Source: Marsupella aquatica (Eukaryota; Marchantiophyta). From it: DNA of 64,000 bases. The translations under genes and the position numbers were made by a program. The stretch lies in assembly GCA_973895155.1 (NCBI GenBank), contig OZ316898.1:1612001-1676000 (forward strand). Direction: 5' to 3'. Below the pieces are notes generated by a model. The model did no database searches, was not told the origin of the DNA, and was given only the letters and a program-made list of their open reading frames with translations. Shown in pieces: positions 49,769-61,511 of this stretch (position 1 is the first letter of the stretch; the number at the start of each line of letters is the position of its first letter).

Positions 49769-51112
49769 GAGCGCTTTTCAATCGTTGAAGGTCAATCAGC
49801 TCTTTTCGTTTCAGATACGAAGAAGTTGGAAGTCTCGACGTTCTCCGAAGTGAGTGTTGACCACTCCAAAACTACGGGGCGATGACTCGTAGCACAAATT
49901 GTCAACCCTAAACTTGTGTACTGCTTGCGGCCCCGCTTGCTGCCGTAACAAACTCAGACATTTTGCGCTACTCACACAGTTCCACGTACTCTTGAAGTTA
50001 ATGATGACGTTTTCCTGGAAACATTGATGTCGGAGACACAGTGAGTTTTATGCACAAGCCGTTCAACTCATTAATCTGTCTGTTCTAAGTTCTTCCAATT
50101 AAAGTTTAACGAGTTCGACTTGCGAATTGGTCGAAGAAATACTACTGTCTTTGAATCGTTCTCGCTGGCCTCCTGTGCATTTAACCAAAGCTCCAGCCTG
50201 AGCACTGACAAATATTTATCCCACTACGCAACTCGTAAACCTAGGCAGAAACGCAAAGATAGACTGAATTGAAACAAGAAATTAACCTGGAACATTTTTT
50301 ATTCGGAATACCGTCAAGTCTGCCATCATTGATTTCAGGCAACGTTGTCTTCCGTCACAGGTGTTAAACGTCAGTTTTTGAATCCAAAGGTAGCTCCCAA
50401 AGACAGCGACAACGAGCCCCGCAACGAGCAGACGAGAGGAGCAATTGACGAAGTAACAACTGCAACAGAATTGAAGAAGCAAGTTAAATATAAGTAGCCA
50501 GAGAGAGAGGGAGGAGACTGCAGGGAGCCCTCAAAAACTGCGGACGGGAGTGTCTTGTATGGGTGAGCCAGCTCGTGAAAGCCAAGACTGACTGATGACG
50601 AAGGAAGTGCCGCAGCTGATGAAAATGACTACTCGACGCATGATAAATAAAAGGTCGACGATTCGTGATGGCCAGACCGGTATCTCTAGCACCAAATCCG
50701 TCGCAAGGGGTTTCCCGTCACTCAGTGATATTTGCAGAGGGGCCCATGGACCAAACATTGCAGCAGAACTTAAGTTGCCTCACGGCGCGAAACGGCGGCC
50801 CGAAACTGAGGCTAGATGTAATTTAAAGGTTAAGTGGAGACGAGCGCACACCCGACGATCCATAAACCTCAAACACACAACCATTGACCTCCACGTCCCT
50901 TAATTTTTAAAAGGTTCTAAATAAAACGGCACCCGACGATCTATAAAGTAACCTTTCACAGACCTCCATTGACGCAACTATGAAGACATCTACAGCGTAG
51001 CGACCAGATTATACACAGAGTAAGCTGGAAGGCACAGAAAGTACGTACTCCATCAAGGTGACTTATCAAAACAGTTCAGGTCTCCAGGAAACTTGCATTT
51101 GTCTCGACGCTT
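49769..51112 (-). other. RLK upstream region and intergenic DNA
   Basis: The first few hundred bases above 49768 should hold the RLK promoter and 5'UTR. A minus-strand segment ending at 50282 is open after a good acceptor (TTCTGTTGCAG, about 50465) and before a possible donor (CCAG/GTTAAT), encoding RLLVAGLVVAVFGSYLWIQ; without partner exons it is not called a gene. Repeated ACCCGACGATC(C/T)ATAAA occurs near 50850 and 50931. Confidence 0.4.
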
Positions 51113-51288
51113 TATATGAGCTTCCTGTCATCGAATTCCTCGATTCAGGCATCTAGCTCGCCTCACTGCATCGAAATTCAGGAACGGGCGAATTTGACGC
51201 ATTATATGAGCTTCCTGTCATCAAATTCCTCGATTCAGGCATCTAGCTCGTCTCACTGCATCGAAATTCAGGAACGGGCGAATTTGAG
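51113..51288. repeat. 90-bp tandem duplication
   Basis: TATATGAGCTTCCTGTCATC begins at 51113 and 51203; the copies share CTCGATTCAGGCATCTAGCT and ATCGAAATTCAGGAACGGGC with two substitutions seen. Confidence 0.92.
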
Positions 51289-51629
51289 CTGCACCAGCAC
51301 TTTTGAAGTGGGACGAATCGCTAGGAACAGCGAATGAATTTCCAAATCTGCAAGGGGTACAAATGCACCTGAGCTAGTGACGAGCATATGATATGAATGG
51401 ATTCAAGCTTCCAGCTTAGTGCGTGTTGCGCATGAGAAGAAACCAGTTGTCTCGCCCAATTCTCCGCGCTATGCGGTACACATGTCTTTGCCTCAAATCC
51501 CGCATTGAAAATGATATATTTTCGCGCGGCTGTCAAGCTTGAAACTGACGGCTATAGGTTACGTACACAGGCTGCTTTTGAGGAAGGACGCCTCTCTACA
51601 AAATCAAATTCGGTTCAAACCTGGTGGAT

Positions 51630-52130
51630 GGGCTTTTCGGCTTTTTGGCTCTTGCATTTTTCGGGTGTTCTCCTTTTTTCTCCCCTTTTATTGCGCTTTG
51701 TTTGGCTCTTGCATGTTGTCTTGCATTTTGAGGGTTTTCTCCTTTGTTCTCCCCCTTTATTGTGCTTTTTTGGCTCTTGCATTTTGCGGGTTTTCTCCTT
51801 TGCTCTCCCCCTTTATTGTGCTTTTTTGGCTTGTGCATATTATCTTGCATTTTGCGGGTTTTCTCTTTTGTTCTCCCCCTTTATTGTGCTTTTTTGGCTC
51901 TTGCATTTTGCGGGTTTTCTCCTTTGCTCTCCCCCTTTTGTTGTGCCTTTTTGGCTTGTGCATATTATCTTGCATTTTGCGGGTTTTCTCCTTTGTTCTC
52001 CCCCTTTACTGTGATTTTTGGCTCTTGCATTTTGTCTTGCATTAGCAGGTTTTCTCCTTTGTTCTGCCCCTTTATTGGGGTTTTTGCAAGGTTTTTTGCC
52101 TTGGGATCAGTCTCCCGGTTAGGATTTTTG
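51630..52130 (+). repeat. Pyrimidine-rich tandem array (about 55-bp and 115-bp higher-order units)
   Basis: TTTTTTGGCTCTTGCATTTT and GGTTTTCTCCTTTGTTCTCC with CCCTTTATTGTGC recur about seven times; alternate units carry an extra CATATTATCTTGCATTTTGC, giving a longer period of about 115 bases. Several frames stay open for 160-170 codons purely because the repeat lacks stops, encoding Leu/Phe/Cys/Ser-rich strings with no family match. The right end (CCTTTATTGGGG, TTTTTTGCCTTGGGATC, CTCCCGGTT) matches the tail of the dispersed repeats at 2900-3300 and 18365-18705, so the array may be an expansion within a third copy. Confidence 0.8.
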
Positions 52131-52924
52131 GTTCCTTTGCAGTTATATATATTTGGTGGATGGAACCCTAACCAAGATGCCCCAAAAAGGCAAACTTTGT
52201 CTACCCAATATGAATGGAAGACTAATAAATGACAGCCCCAAAATTAATTAACCCTAAAATGACCCCTCCAACACATCTAAGTCACAAAAACTGACACATC
52301 TAAGTCACAGAAATAGAGGGTGAGTTATCAAAGAGCTCTCTGACTAAAGGTGTGATAAAGGGGTTCTCTTCAGCAGTAAGTTGTCTTGTTCAAATTAACT
52401 CTTGAATTTTGATATAGATGAAGTATCCAATCTATATTAAGTGCACAAACGTTACATATCTTTATTACTTCCCCCACATAAACCCAGTGGGTGGGTTCTA
52501 CACTAGCTTAATTATAAGCATTCCAAGGAGACCATCACTTTGCAGGTTGAAGCACCTTCGGGAGTAAGGTATTCTTGCAGTTTCAGCCTGTATTCTAAAA
52601 GTGAGTCAACTCAAGTGAAAATAAAAGTGAGTCAATTCAAGTGAAAATAACTGTCGACTGACACACCCGAGGTTGACCCCTTTGTGGAAAACTCAATTAA
52701 ATATAAAATTTCCATTCCACCAATCTTAATTCAAATTGATAAAGTGTTTGTCTACAGTGTTTTTAATGTGGCAGAGCCCATCTGAACTAGCCAAATCCGC
52801 CACATCACTGTCCATGATGATCACTTACTATTATACCCTGTTGTACCTCGAAGAACGTGTTGCTAGGCAGGGTGTAAGCATGGGCAAACCCACAATGTTT
52901 GGGTAAAATCTGGGCAGTCATTGA
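52131..52924. other. Intergenic DNA left of the Copia element
   Basis: AT-rich, with a 27-bp direct repeat (AAAGTGAGTCAA(C/T)TCAAGTGAAAATA) at about 52598-52651. No gene is seen. The last five bases, ATTGA at 52920-52924, are the target-site duplication. Confidence 0.55.
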
Positions 52925-53222
52925 TGTAAGAACTGTAAGCTCCGGACTAGACAGCAATGCGGAAACATGAGAGAGAGATTCACTCAATCAGACGCTACAC
53001 TGACAAGACACCCCGAGTGGAGAAACTCCTGAAGGCTCCATAGCAAATGAGAGTACATGTGAAGAATGAGGGAGAGAGTGCTCTCCCTCCAGCCTATACC
53101 CCCCAAGGGGGCCAAGATGAGTGGGCCTAAACTAAGCGGATCTTATCCAAATGTAATCTAGGGTTAACTAACCCTAATAAGACCAAGCTAACTATGTTGG
53201 GAACTGGAGTCAATTCCTAACA
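52925..53222 (-). repeat. Copia 3' LTR
   Basis: 298 bases, TGTAAGAAC...TTCCTAACA on the plus strand, same length as the partner at 61512-61809. In the element's own sense it runs TGTTAGGAATTG to AGTTCTTACA. ATTGA precedes it. Confidence 0.95.
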
Positions 53223-53233
53223 ATCTCCACCTT
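53223..53233 (-). other. Polypurine tract of the Copia element
   Basis: AAGGTGGAGAT on the minus strand directly abuts the 3' LTR, the usual plus-strand primer position and a typical plant Copia sequence. Confidence 0.8.
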
Positions 53234-53289
53234 GACTCAAGTTCACACAATGAGTCAGGTGATATACAATATGCAACTAAGTAACATAT

Positions 53290-56200
53290 TTACATAGTCT
53301 CCGGTTTGGCCCTAACATTAATAATATCCACACAATGACTAAAGCTACTGGTAGGTAAAACTTTGGTAAGCATGTCTGCCGCATTCTCCTCTGAAGCCAC
53401 CTTCTCCAGAAATATCTGCTTTGTCTCAATCACCTCACGGATGAAGTGATAACGAATATCAATGTGCTTTGTCCTAGCATGGAACACAGGGTTCTTAGCC
53501 AGATGCAAAGCACTTTGACTGTCGCACAACAGCACCGGTCTTTCAGGTGAAAGACCCAGATCACTCACCAATCTCCTTAGCCAGATCAGCTCCTTGGTTG
53601 CCTCACATGCAGCCATGTACTCAGCCTCAGTAGTAGACAACGCAACACAAGATTGAGTTGCCGACTTCCAGCTGATACAACCTCCACCCAGCATAAACAC
53701 ATAGCCTGTAGTAGACTTCCTGTTATCCAAGTTACCAGCATAATCTGAATCTACAAAACCTTCCAACTCTAATGTACAGAGTCTGCTTTACCGTCAAATA
53801 AGATCCCACAATCTAAGGTACCTTTCAGATACCGCAAAACCCACTTCATTGCTTCCCAATGAAGCTACCAGGATTTGCCATAAATCTGCTCAAAATGCTA
53901 ATAGTGTGGGCAATGTCAGGTCTAGTGCATGTCATTGCATACATCAAACTACCCACAACACTATCATAGGGAACATGTTTCATTGCCAGTCTATCACTCT
54001 CACTAGAAGGGCAATCATCCTTTGAGAGTCTAAAGTGGGAGGCCAATTATGGAGTACCAACTGGTTTTGCATTCTCCATTCCATACTTGGCAAGTACCTT
54101 CTCCAAATACTGCCTCTGAGACAACCATAATTGCCTTTGCTCCCTGTCACGATGAATCTCCATCCCTAGTATCTTCTTGGCCTGACCCAAGTCCTTCATT
54201 GAAAACTCCTTGTAACTCAGCATTGCTTTCAGATGGGCAACATCAGACTTATTCTCAGCCAGGATAAGCATGTCATCCACGTACAATGCCAGCACAATGT
54301 AACCAAAACGTGAGTAATTCTCCACCTCCTTCATGTAAATACAACAATCATGTTCACTTCGTGTGAACCCCTGAGATAACATGAAGGAATCAAAACGCTT
54401 ATTCCATTGTCTGGGACTCTGCTTCAATCCGTATAACGAGCGCAAGAGCTTACACACCAAGTGTCTGGTCTTCTCGTCAATAAAACCTGGAGGCTGAGTC
54501 ATATAAATCTCTACATCAAGCAATCCATGTAGGAAAGCAATAATTACATCCATCTGATCTAACTCAAGATCATAGAATGCCACAATCGCAAGTAAAACAC
54601 GGATAGTAGCGAGTTTGACAACTGGTGAGAAAATCTCCGTGTAGTCCAAGCCCTCCTTCTGGGTGTACCCTTTGGCCACAAGGCGTGCCTTGTAAGTGCC
54701 ATCCTGCTTCTTCTTGTACAACCATCTACACGGAACCAGTGTTTTCCCGTGAGGCATGTCAGTTAAGCGCCAAGTTGAATTCTTCTTCAAAGAATTCATC
54801 TCCTTCAACATCGCCTCCAACCATTTATCCTTCTCTGGTGAGGCCATAGCTTCTTCATAGCTAGAGGGCTCTCCATGTTCAGTAAGCAAAACAACACCGG
54901 GATCAACGTCATGTTCAACAACGTGAACACGAGGATCTGCAAAACCAAATCTATCAGGGGGTTGGCCAAAATTGGCCTTGGTGGAGCGCCTTGGTTGAGG
55001 AATTGCTCCTCTACCAGAGGGACCAGCAGCTTCCTCATCACCACCAAGCTCCACCGTAGTGGGTTCCTCCACCTGTTCCTCCTGAATATCCCGGGGTCTT
55101 GACAACCATTCTTCGTCAAAAACAACATTTCTGCTCACAACTGCCTTGCAATCGACAGGATCCCACAATTTATAGCCCTTCTGCCCAGGACTAAAGCCTA
55201 GAAAAATACATTTCTTCGACTTGGGATCCAACTTAGACCTGTGTGTCTGCTCAATGTGAACATAGGCAGCACAACCCAAAACTCGAAGTCTAGAGTAATC
55301 AGCAGGTCTCTTATACCACAACTCAAATGGAGTCTGCATCAACTTACTACTATGCGGTGACAGATTGTAGACGTATGCAGCTTGGTTGACAGCTTCAGCC
55401 CAAAAGTTGTTGGGCAACTTGGACTTACATAGCATGCTGCGTGCTTTCTCCAGTAATGTCCGATTCAACCATTCTGCAACTCCATTCTGTTGCGGGGTCT
55501 CCGGTATAGTGTAATGAAGCTTGAGGCCAAGGTCCCGACCAAATTGATCAAACTCATTGGACTTATACTCGCCACCGTTATCGGACCGAACACACTTCAA
55601 CTCCTTCCCAGTTTGTAGCTCTACCATGGCTTTCCATTCCTTGAAGATCTCAAAGACTTGAGACTTCTCCTTCATGTAGTACAGCCAACACATTCGAGAG
55701 TAATCATCTACAAACGTCACAAAATATCTGGCTCCACCCAACGACGGCTTCGGCGCTGGACCCCAAACATCCGAATGTACATACTCTAGAATCTCATGAG
55801 AATGGTATGAACTAGAACTGAAACTCACTCTCCTCTGCTTGCCGAAGATGCAATCTTCATAGAAAGAGAGTTTACCAGATTGAGCGCCTTGCAACAAAGC
55901 TCTGTTTGCCAAGGCTTCCAATCCTTTACCACTCAAGTGCCCCAACCGTGCATGCCACAAATCTATGGCTTGTGTGCGACCAGATGTTGAGGATGCTTCA
56001 ATTGAAGCAACCGAAGATGATTCTGCGGCAGATGTTGTCCTGGCATCCAAACGTTCCACCATAGAATCCACATGCTCCACTCTAGGAGCAATGACATCTC
56101 CTTCCAAGATGTACAAATTATTCTGCCGTAGCGCCTTAATTAAAGATACATCATCTTTGACGACAAAGAGCGCACCATCACGTGCAGTGAAATGAGATCC

Positions 56201-57313
56201 ACCAGCTTCCAAAGCACCAAGAGAAATCAAGTTCTTAGAGATGTCTGGTATGTGCCTAACTCCCGTCAATGCTCGCACAACACCATCAAACATCCGGAAT
56301 TTGATAGCCCCCATGCCAACAATCGCACATCGGACACCATTTCCGATTTCCACCGTACCGGTACAAGGTTGGTAAGTGGAGAAATACGATTGCATTGGAC
56401 ACACGTGATAAGAGGAACCCGAATCCAACATCCATTTATTGTCATACACAGAATTCACAGCACCAATACATAGCACTTCAGCAGCATCCTCATTATCAGC
56501 AATCACAATACCAGCTGACGATGAGGACGCACCATTGGAAGCAGGACGCTTTTGCTTCGATAGAGAAGGACAATTCCACTTGGTGTGGCCCTTCTCATGG
56601 CAATGCCAACACTGAACTTTCTTACTACGGGACTTAGATTTAGATCTACTATGTGATTTAGATCTAGACTGATCCGTAGTACGCTCTGTCGATCTGCCTC
56701 TAACCACTAAGGCAACAGACTCATTGTCACGGCCAGAAAGTTGCCGCTTGCCCCATTCTGCAAGAATGGTAGCCTTCACCTCATCCAACTTCAACGTAGA
56801 CTTGTCATGTGTGATGACCGTCACCAATGTCGAATAGGTCTGAGGAAGCGACATCAACAAATGCATCGCAAGATACTCATCGGTCAACTTGTCTTCCGCC
56901 GTGGTCACCACGTGCACAATCTCATCGAAGAGACTGAGGTGATCACGCATGTTGCCACCATCCTTCAACTTCATCCTGAACAGCCGCTCCAAGTGATAAA
57001 TGTGAGTAGTCAACGAAGTACTCTGGTATAGCTGAGTAAGCATATCCCAGATCTTCTTGGCATTCCGATCCATCCCCAACACGTTCTTGAGAATGTTGTT
57101 TGCCAAGAACAACTCAATTGTGCTACACGCCTGCACCGACATGTCCTCCCACTCTGCATCTGTTAGATTCGAGGGTTTCACTCCAGTGAGGGTCTTCTCA
57201 AGACCCTGCTGGATCAACACATTGGTCACCTTTCGAGTCCAGAGGCTGAAGCTAACCTTCCCGTCAAACTTCTCCACCTCAAACTTTGGCGCCACAAGCT
57301 TTCTTGAAGTCAT
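53290..57313 (-). pseudogene. Copia gag-pol polyprotein, broken in the RNase H part
   Basis: The frame starts at an ATG at 57313 (MTSRKLVAPKFEVEKFDG); the longer open frame from 57442 adds an atypical leader. In order: gag, CCHC zinc knuckle CWHCHEKGHTKWNC (about 232), protease DSGSSYHVC (about 294), integrase HARLGH zinc region then D-D-E core (DVWGP, VRSDNGGEYK, PQQNGVAEWLNR), reverse transcriptase CRWLYKKKQDGTYKARLVAKG to YVDDML (about 1010), and RNase H DSDYAGN...STTGYVFML...[11 protein letters not shown]. Three lesions are visible: an in-frame TAA at 54047-54049 after AKPVGTP, a one-base frameshift near 53855, and another at about 53770 with a TAG. Substitutions such as VAEWLN for the usual VAERMN are also seen. 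These breaks would remove RNase H from the main product. Confidence 0.93.
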
Positions 57314-58396
57314 TGATGCTGCCACAAACACACAGGAAATACACAACCGAAATACCTCCACCCAAAAATTCACCAAAAATTGAAAGTTGGCGAAAATGGA
57401 AATGGAATGCACCGCCGCGTAGCCTGCAAGGTACACTGCCAAGATCTGAAAATAATTCAGCGAAAAACTTCTTCAGCAAAAACTTATTCAACCCGGACCA
57501 GAGGGGGGTCAAAATGGTTGTTTTGACCCCCATCAGGTATCTTAGGTCCCGAAAAAATTTCGCAACAGCAATGCACGAATCAATTTCACTAGCCCATGCT
57601 CAACTCCCTTGAGTATCCCCTTGCAAAGTGTCGCAAAAAAAATTTGCCTCAACGACCGCCGAAATTGAAAATTTCAGTCAAAAATCAGCTCTCTGGAAAA
57701 GTACAGTCGAAATGTACAGCAGAAAGAACATGGAGCCGACACCTGTCTGATTGGAAAAGAAAAGATCCAAACACGAAAGGAAAAGAAAAGAAAACAAGTA
57801 AAAACCCTTTGGCTATTGCAAAAAAAAATTAAGAACGAAAAGACTACAATCGTCCTCCCGGCCTTCAATTTCTTTAAGTAAAAAATCCTCTCGCACATAG
57901 GGTCGCGCGCCGGCCCATCTCCTTGTTCACCTATTGTGTACGCTGTACCTGGCAGAGTACAGGGATATATAATACCCCCTCGTACCCCCTCCCAAATCTG
58001 TACTGTGTAGGTACAGTAGTACCTTTTGTGTCCTTGGCCACCCACCTGACGCAAGCCTTAATTACAGGCTCCAAAGTGAAAGGAGCCTCGTATGCTCCCC
58101 CTCCTCACTTAAAGTACAAGCATAGGGCCTCGTGCCCATGTTAATAAGTGCTCCCTAAGGAAAGGAGTATGCTCGCTTCCCCTTTCCCCTCCTATTGCTT
58201 CTGCATAGGGCAATGGCCCCCTTAAAGCTCCCAAGAGAAGGGAGCTTTGAACTCCCCCTCCCCTCATTAGAGACGAACCTCAAGATCGAGGTTAATTAAT
58301 GAGATTATCATTGATTAGCCCCGTATCTTGCTGCCCGCTGCCCAGTATTACGGACGTTTGAATTAGGTTAAATACCTAGGGCGAGGCATTCTGGAC
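57314..58396. other. Copia leader, gag-proximal part
   Basis: Non-coding leader of the element (minus sense). It contains a short perfect inverted repeat AAAGCTCCC/GGGAGCTTT around 58225-58249 and CATAGGGC...GCCC mini-hairpins at about 57896, 58123 and 58204. Frames here are short and unrelated to gag. Confidence 0.5.
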
Positions 58397-58655
58397 ATCA
58401 GCTGCCCCTGGTCTTGGTGGTAGAGGGAACTCACTGGCACGGGGTAGGTTCCTGGTTCGAATCCTGCTAGTCACAATGTGTGATTTTTGTCAATCACCCC
58501 ACCCAAAAGTGGGGATCATTCACCTTCTACTTACACTTAGAAAAAATATGAGCGAGAAGAAGATGCGGGCAGCAGGTGTGGGCAGTGGGCGGCGAAAAGG
58601 TACGGGAGGCTCATTATGAGCCTCGAAGTTGTCTTTCGTCGTGAATCTCCCCTCA
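58397..58655 (+). mobile_element. tRNA-derived SINE, copy 2 (better preserved), inside the Copia leader
   Basis: Box A-like TTGGTGGTAGAGGG at 58414-58427 and an exact box B GGTTCGAATCC at 58454-58464 lie at tRNA-like spacing. The body shares CACCCAAAAGTGGGGATCATTCACC with copy 1 and ends with a perfect palindrome AGGCTCATTATGAGCCT and TTTCGTCGTGAATC. Its orientation is opposite to the host Copia element, so it either inserted there or was carried within it. The parent tRNA cannot be named from this length. Confidence 0.75.
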
Positions 58656-59712
58656 CTTTAAAACTGTACTTATAGGTACGACTGTACCTGCACAGACGTA
58701 AGGCCTTGCTCTAGTACCTCATAGGGCCTCGGGCCAGGGGCTCGACTTTCTCCTCCGCTCCTCCTTCAGTCCTGTAGTATTGTACTAAGGACATAAATCA
58801 ACATTTAATATCCAAAACTCGGTATTCGATCCCATGGAAGAACAAGAAAGGAATGATTTTCTATCGTTTAACACTTATGAATGACTAAGGTAACAAAAAC
58901 ACAGGTTTGAGCCTTTTACTATGGTTGCTCAGCAAGACATAGATTTGAATGTTTGCTTAACATTGTAAATGCAATTAATAAAATGGAAACAAATAACAAA
59001 ACACAATGAAATCTTGAGGTATGATGAGGGAGTCTGGAAAACACCAAGGTAACTTCTCATCAATGCTTCATTTGATGTGATTCTGGTGGTATATCCGTAA
59101 GAACATTTCTGGAATGGTTTACTGTACTAGGATGATTACTAAAATGCCGTCAACACGTCTCAACTTTTCCTTCCAAAGGTACTCAGAAGAAACTAGTAAT
59201 CAATCACTTCGATATCCAGTCGGTACTCTGAGTCACGAATAATAAACACCATCATGATCAAATTGAAGTCACAGGTAATTGGTGAGTAACAATCTTTGCA
59301 TCCCATGCACAAGCAATGTCACGCCAAAAACTATGCATCAAGAACTCAAGAAGATGGGTTGTCACCACTTAAGGAATCTATTCCCTCATACTTCTGAGAT
59401 TCAACTTCATACAAGTAATTTTACTTCAATGATCTAAACTCTCAATCATTCAGACCAAGGAAGGGAGAAGAATTCCTTTTGCATTTGCAAGCAAAGGTGA
59501 TTCCAGTACTGCAGCACATGCCACAGGCACTACTTTATTTCTTCACACTTGAAAATGACACAAATTCTACTTCATATAGGCTAGCAGGAACCCAAGGAGA
59601 CTGAGATACTGAAAGGATATGCCCTTTCATATCTAAAGGGTCTTGAATAAACTTAATGACGGTCATCCTTGAAAAGTGAATGGACACTGCTGAAAGTGTC
59701 AAAAATGCAGGG
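58656..59712. other. Copia leader, middle part, no gene
   Basis: AT-rich with no protein-like frame. One CATAGGGCCTCGGGCC mini-hairpin lies at about 58720. Otherwise nothing recognisable. Confidence 0.5.
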
Positions 59713-60545
59713 GACGCTTCTCAAAGCGTCGAGGTTTGAGCGGATGCTTCGCAAAGCGTCGGTGTTTGCGGTAAAACTAATAAACAGTGATTTTAATCTA
59801 ATTTTAACTTCTAAACTAAAAGTCGGAATGAGTTGAAACTTTTCTAGGGTACTCTACTACATATAATCTCTATGCTGACAAAGTTTCAGACTTTTCTGAG
59901 ATCTCTAAGTGTCTCAAATAAATCGGTAAAAGTGGCGCGGTGTTATAAAAGTGCGAAAACTGAAAATTTTTCTAAGTGTCGGGAACATAGTGGACGCTTC
60001 AGAAAGCGTCCAAAACTACAAAGGACTTTTGTGGACGCTTCAGAAAGCGTCGGCTGAATTTTGAGGTTTTGGTCGCAGCGTCCGTCTTCTGGTCTTCGGG
60101 TGCGACGCTTCAGAAAGCGGCGAAGTCTGTCTTGGCGGACGCTTCAGAAAGCGTCGATTCTGCTTTGTCTTCGAACACGGTCGGACACTTCACAAGGCGT
60201 CACTTCTCATGTGGACGCTTCAGAAAGCGTCTCATCGGACTTTGGGGTTAGCGGATGCTTCTGTGGGCGTCGCTCCTCATGTGGATTGCAGAGCGTCGGA
60301 GTACAACTGGTTGGGTGGTGGACGCTTCAAAAAGCGTCGTGGTCTTGGGTGGACGCTTTTCAAAGCGTCCAAAAATACAAGGGACGCTTCACAAAGCGTC
60401 GGCGAAGTCGCGGCTATGCGAAAAACAGCAAAACTAAATTAATTCTAACTTTCAAACCACATGTCGGTTTGAGATGAAACTTGCAGGGATGATTCTACTA
60501 CGCAACTACTACCTCCTGAAAAAGTATGAGACTTTTCTGACCATG
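59713..60545. repeat. Array of twelve 18-bp palindromes with a duplicated spacer module
   Basis: GACGCTTCAGAAAGCGTC, a 7-bp perfect stem (GACGCTT/AAGCGTC) with a 4-base loop, or a close variant, begins at 59713, 59743, 59993, 60034, 60104, 60138, 60184, 60214, 60254, 60321, 60352 and 60383. Loop bases vary most (CTCA, CGCA, CAGA, CACA, CAAA, TTCA), while several stem changes keep most pairing. A separate module (TTTTAACTT...GTCGG...GAGTTGAAACTT...CTACTAC...GAGACTTTTCTGA) follows the first pair of palindromes at about 59790-59905 and the last group at about 60436-60545. Frames across the array encode DASESV- and RFRKR-type strings and are by-products of the repeat. Confidence 0.9.
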
Positions 60546-61495
60546 ATAGCTATTTAACTAAAATAGCAGAGATCGGCTGATTGTGATAATTGTATACAGA
60601 GCTCATTCTTGTTGAAAAAGTGTTTTGGAGTCCGGTTCTTGAATCTTCTAGTCTACATTGCTTCTCCAATGATGTCCAGTCTTCTTTCTTGGTAGCATGT
60701 AAAGAGCAAGGATTTATATTGGCGATCCTTGTCCAATATAGGCAATAGCCTCCGATGAAGCATAACATTAGGTAAAGTGTTCGGTTGATCTAAATTGCTA
60801 CAAAAGGTAACTAGATTGTACCTTGAGTTAGAAAAAGTTTAAAATTTATAAAATTTTCATCATTTCTAACTAATGTACATCATTACAAGTCCTTTGTATT
60901 CCGAGCCCTCCTAGCTCACTTGCGCGCATAGGGCAACGTGCCCGGGCAATAAAATCTCACTTTCGCCCCTCTCTCCGCACATACGCAAAGAAACCCGTCC
61001 GCACCGCCGTATTCTGTTGCGATGCGGCACAAACAAAAAATATACGAAAAGAAAAACAATTGCAACACCGGTCCCTCAACGCACGATCTTTTTACAAAGA
61101 AAACAAGACTTTTTGGCCCCACACAAGATTAAGTCGAAACATATACAAGCCATAACCTAGAGCATCAAGCTCTAAACAGCAACCTCAATCTACAAGATTA
61201 CTCGGGACACCAATGATGAAAAGCAGTGACACCTTCACCAAAACGTAGTGCTCGCCGACGCGCATAAGAGATCGCTAGACTGTCCTTTTGACAGTACTTC
61301 AAAGAACAGAGACACATCCGACACTCCAAGCTGAAGTTTCAATCGGGAAACCGTCACCGTATTCAAGCACGAAACCTTCAACGCGAAACGACCAGTGAAA
61401 CGATCATGCAACCGTCGACGACGATTCAATCTTCCACCACAATCCAACACAACGAACGCTCTCACCACTGCCCAGGCCACCGAACCACAAACACG
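60546..61495. other. Copia leader, 5' LTR-proximal part
   Basis: No recognised coding sequence. One CATAGGGCAACGTGCCCGGGC mini-hairpin region lies at about 60927. The minus-strand frame 61235-61510 runs out of the primer site and is not protein-like. Confidence 0.5.
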
Positions 61496-61497
61496 AG

Positions 61498-61509
61498 ACT
61501 CTGATACCA
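61498..61509 (-). other. Primer-binding site, initiator tRNA-Met type
   Basis: TGGTATCAGAG on the minus strand lies two bases inside the 5' LTR border and matches the standard complement to the 3' end of plant initiator tRNA-Met (TGGTATCAGAGC) except for its last base. Confidence 0.9.
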
Positions 61510-61511
61510 CT

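Noticed and set aside
50282-50482. Possible small first exon with a hydrophobic segment upstream of the RLK
   Set aside because: Begins at a TTG after a good acceptor, but no upstream or downstream exon could be joined.
51505-52232. Long overlapping plus-strand frames of 160-170 codons (Leu/Phe/Cys rich)
   Set aside because: They run through a tandem repeat free of stop codons in all three registers; no domain, start context or splice support.
58405-58475. Possible genuine tRNA gene (box A and exact box B)
   Set aside because: No cloverleaf acceptor stem or anticodon arm could be paired, and the region continues into a SINE body shared with 22974-23216.
60061-60477. 138-codon frame with DASESV and RFRKR repeats
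   Set aside because: Produced by the palindrome array; other registers are also open and no protein family fits.
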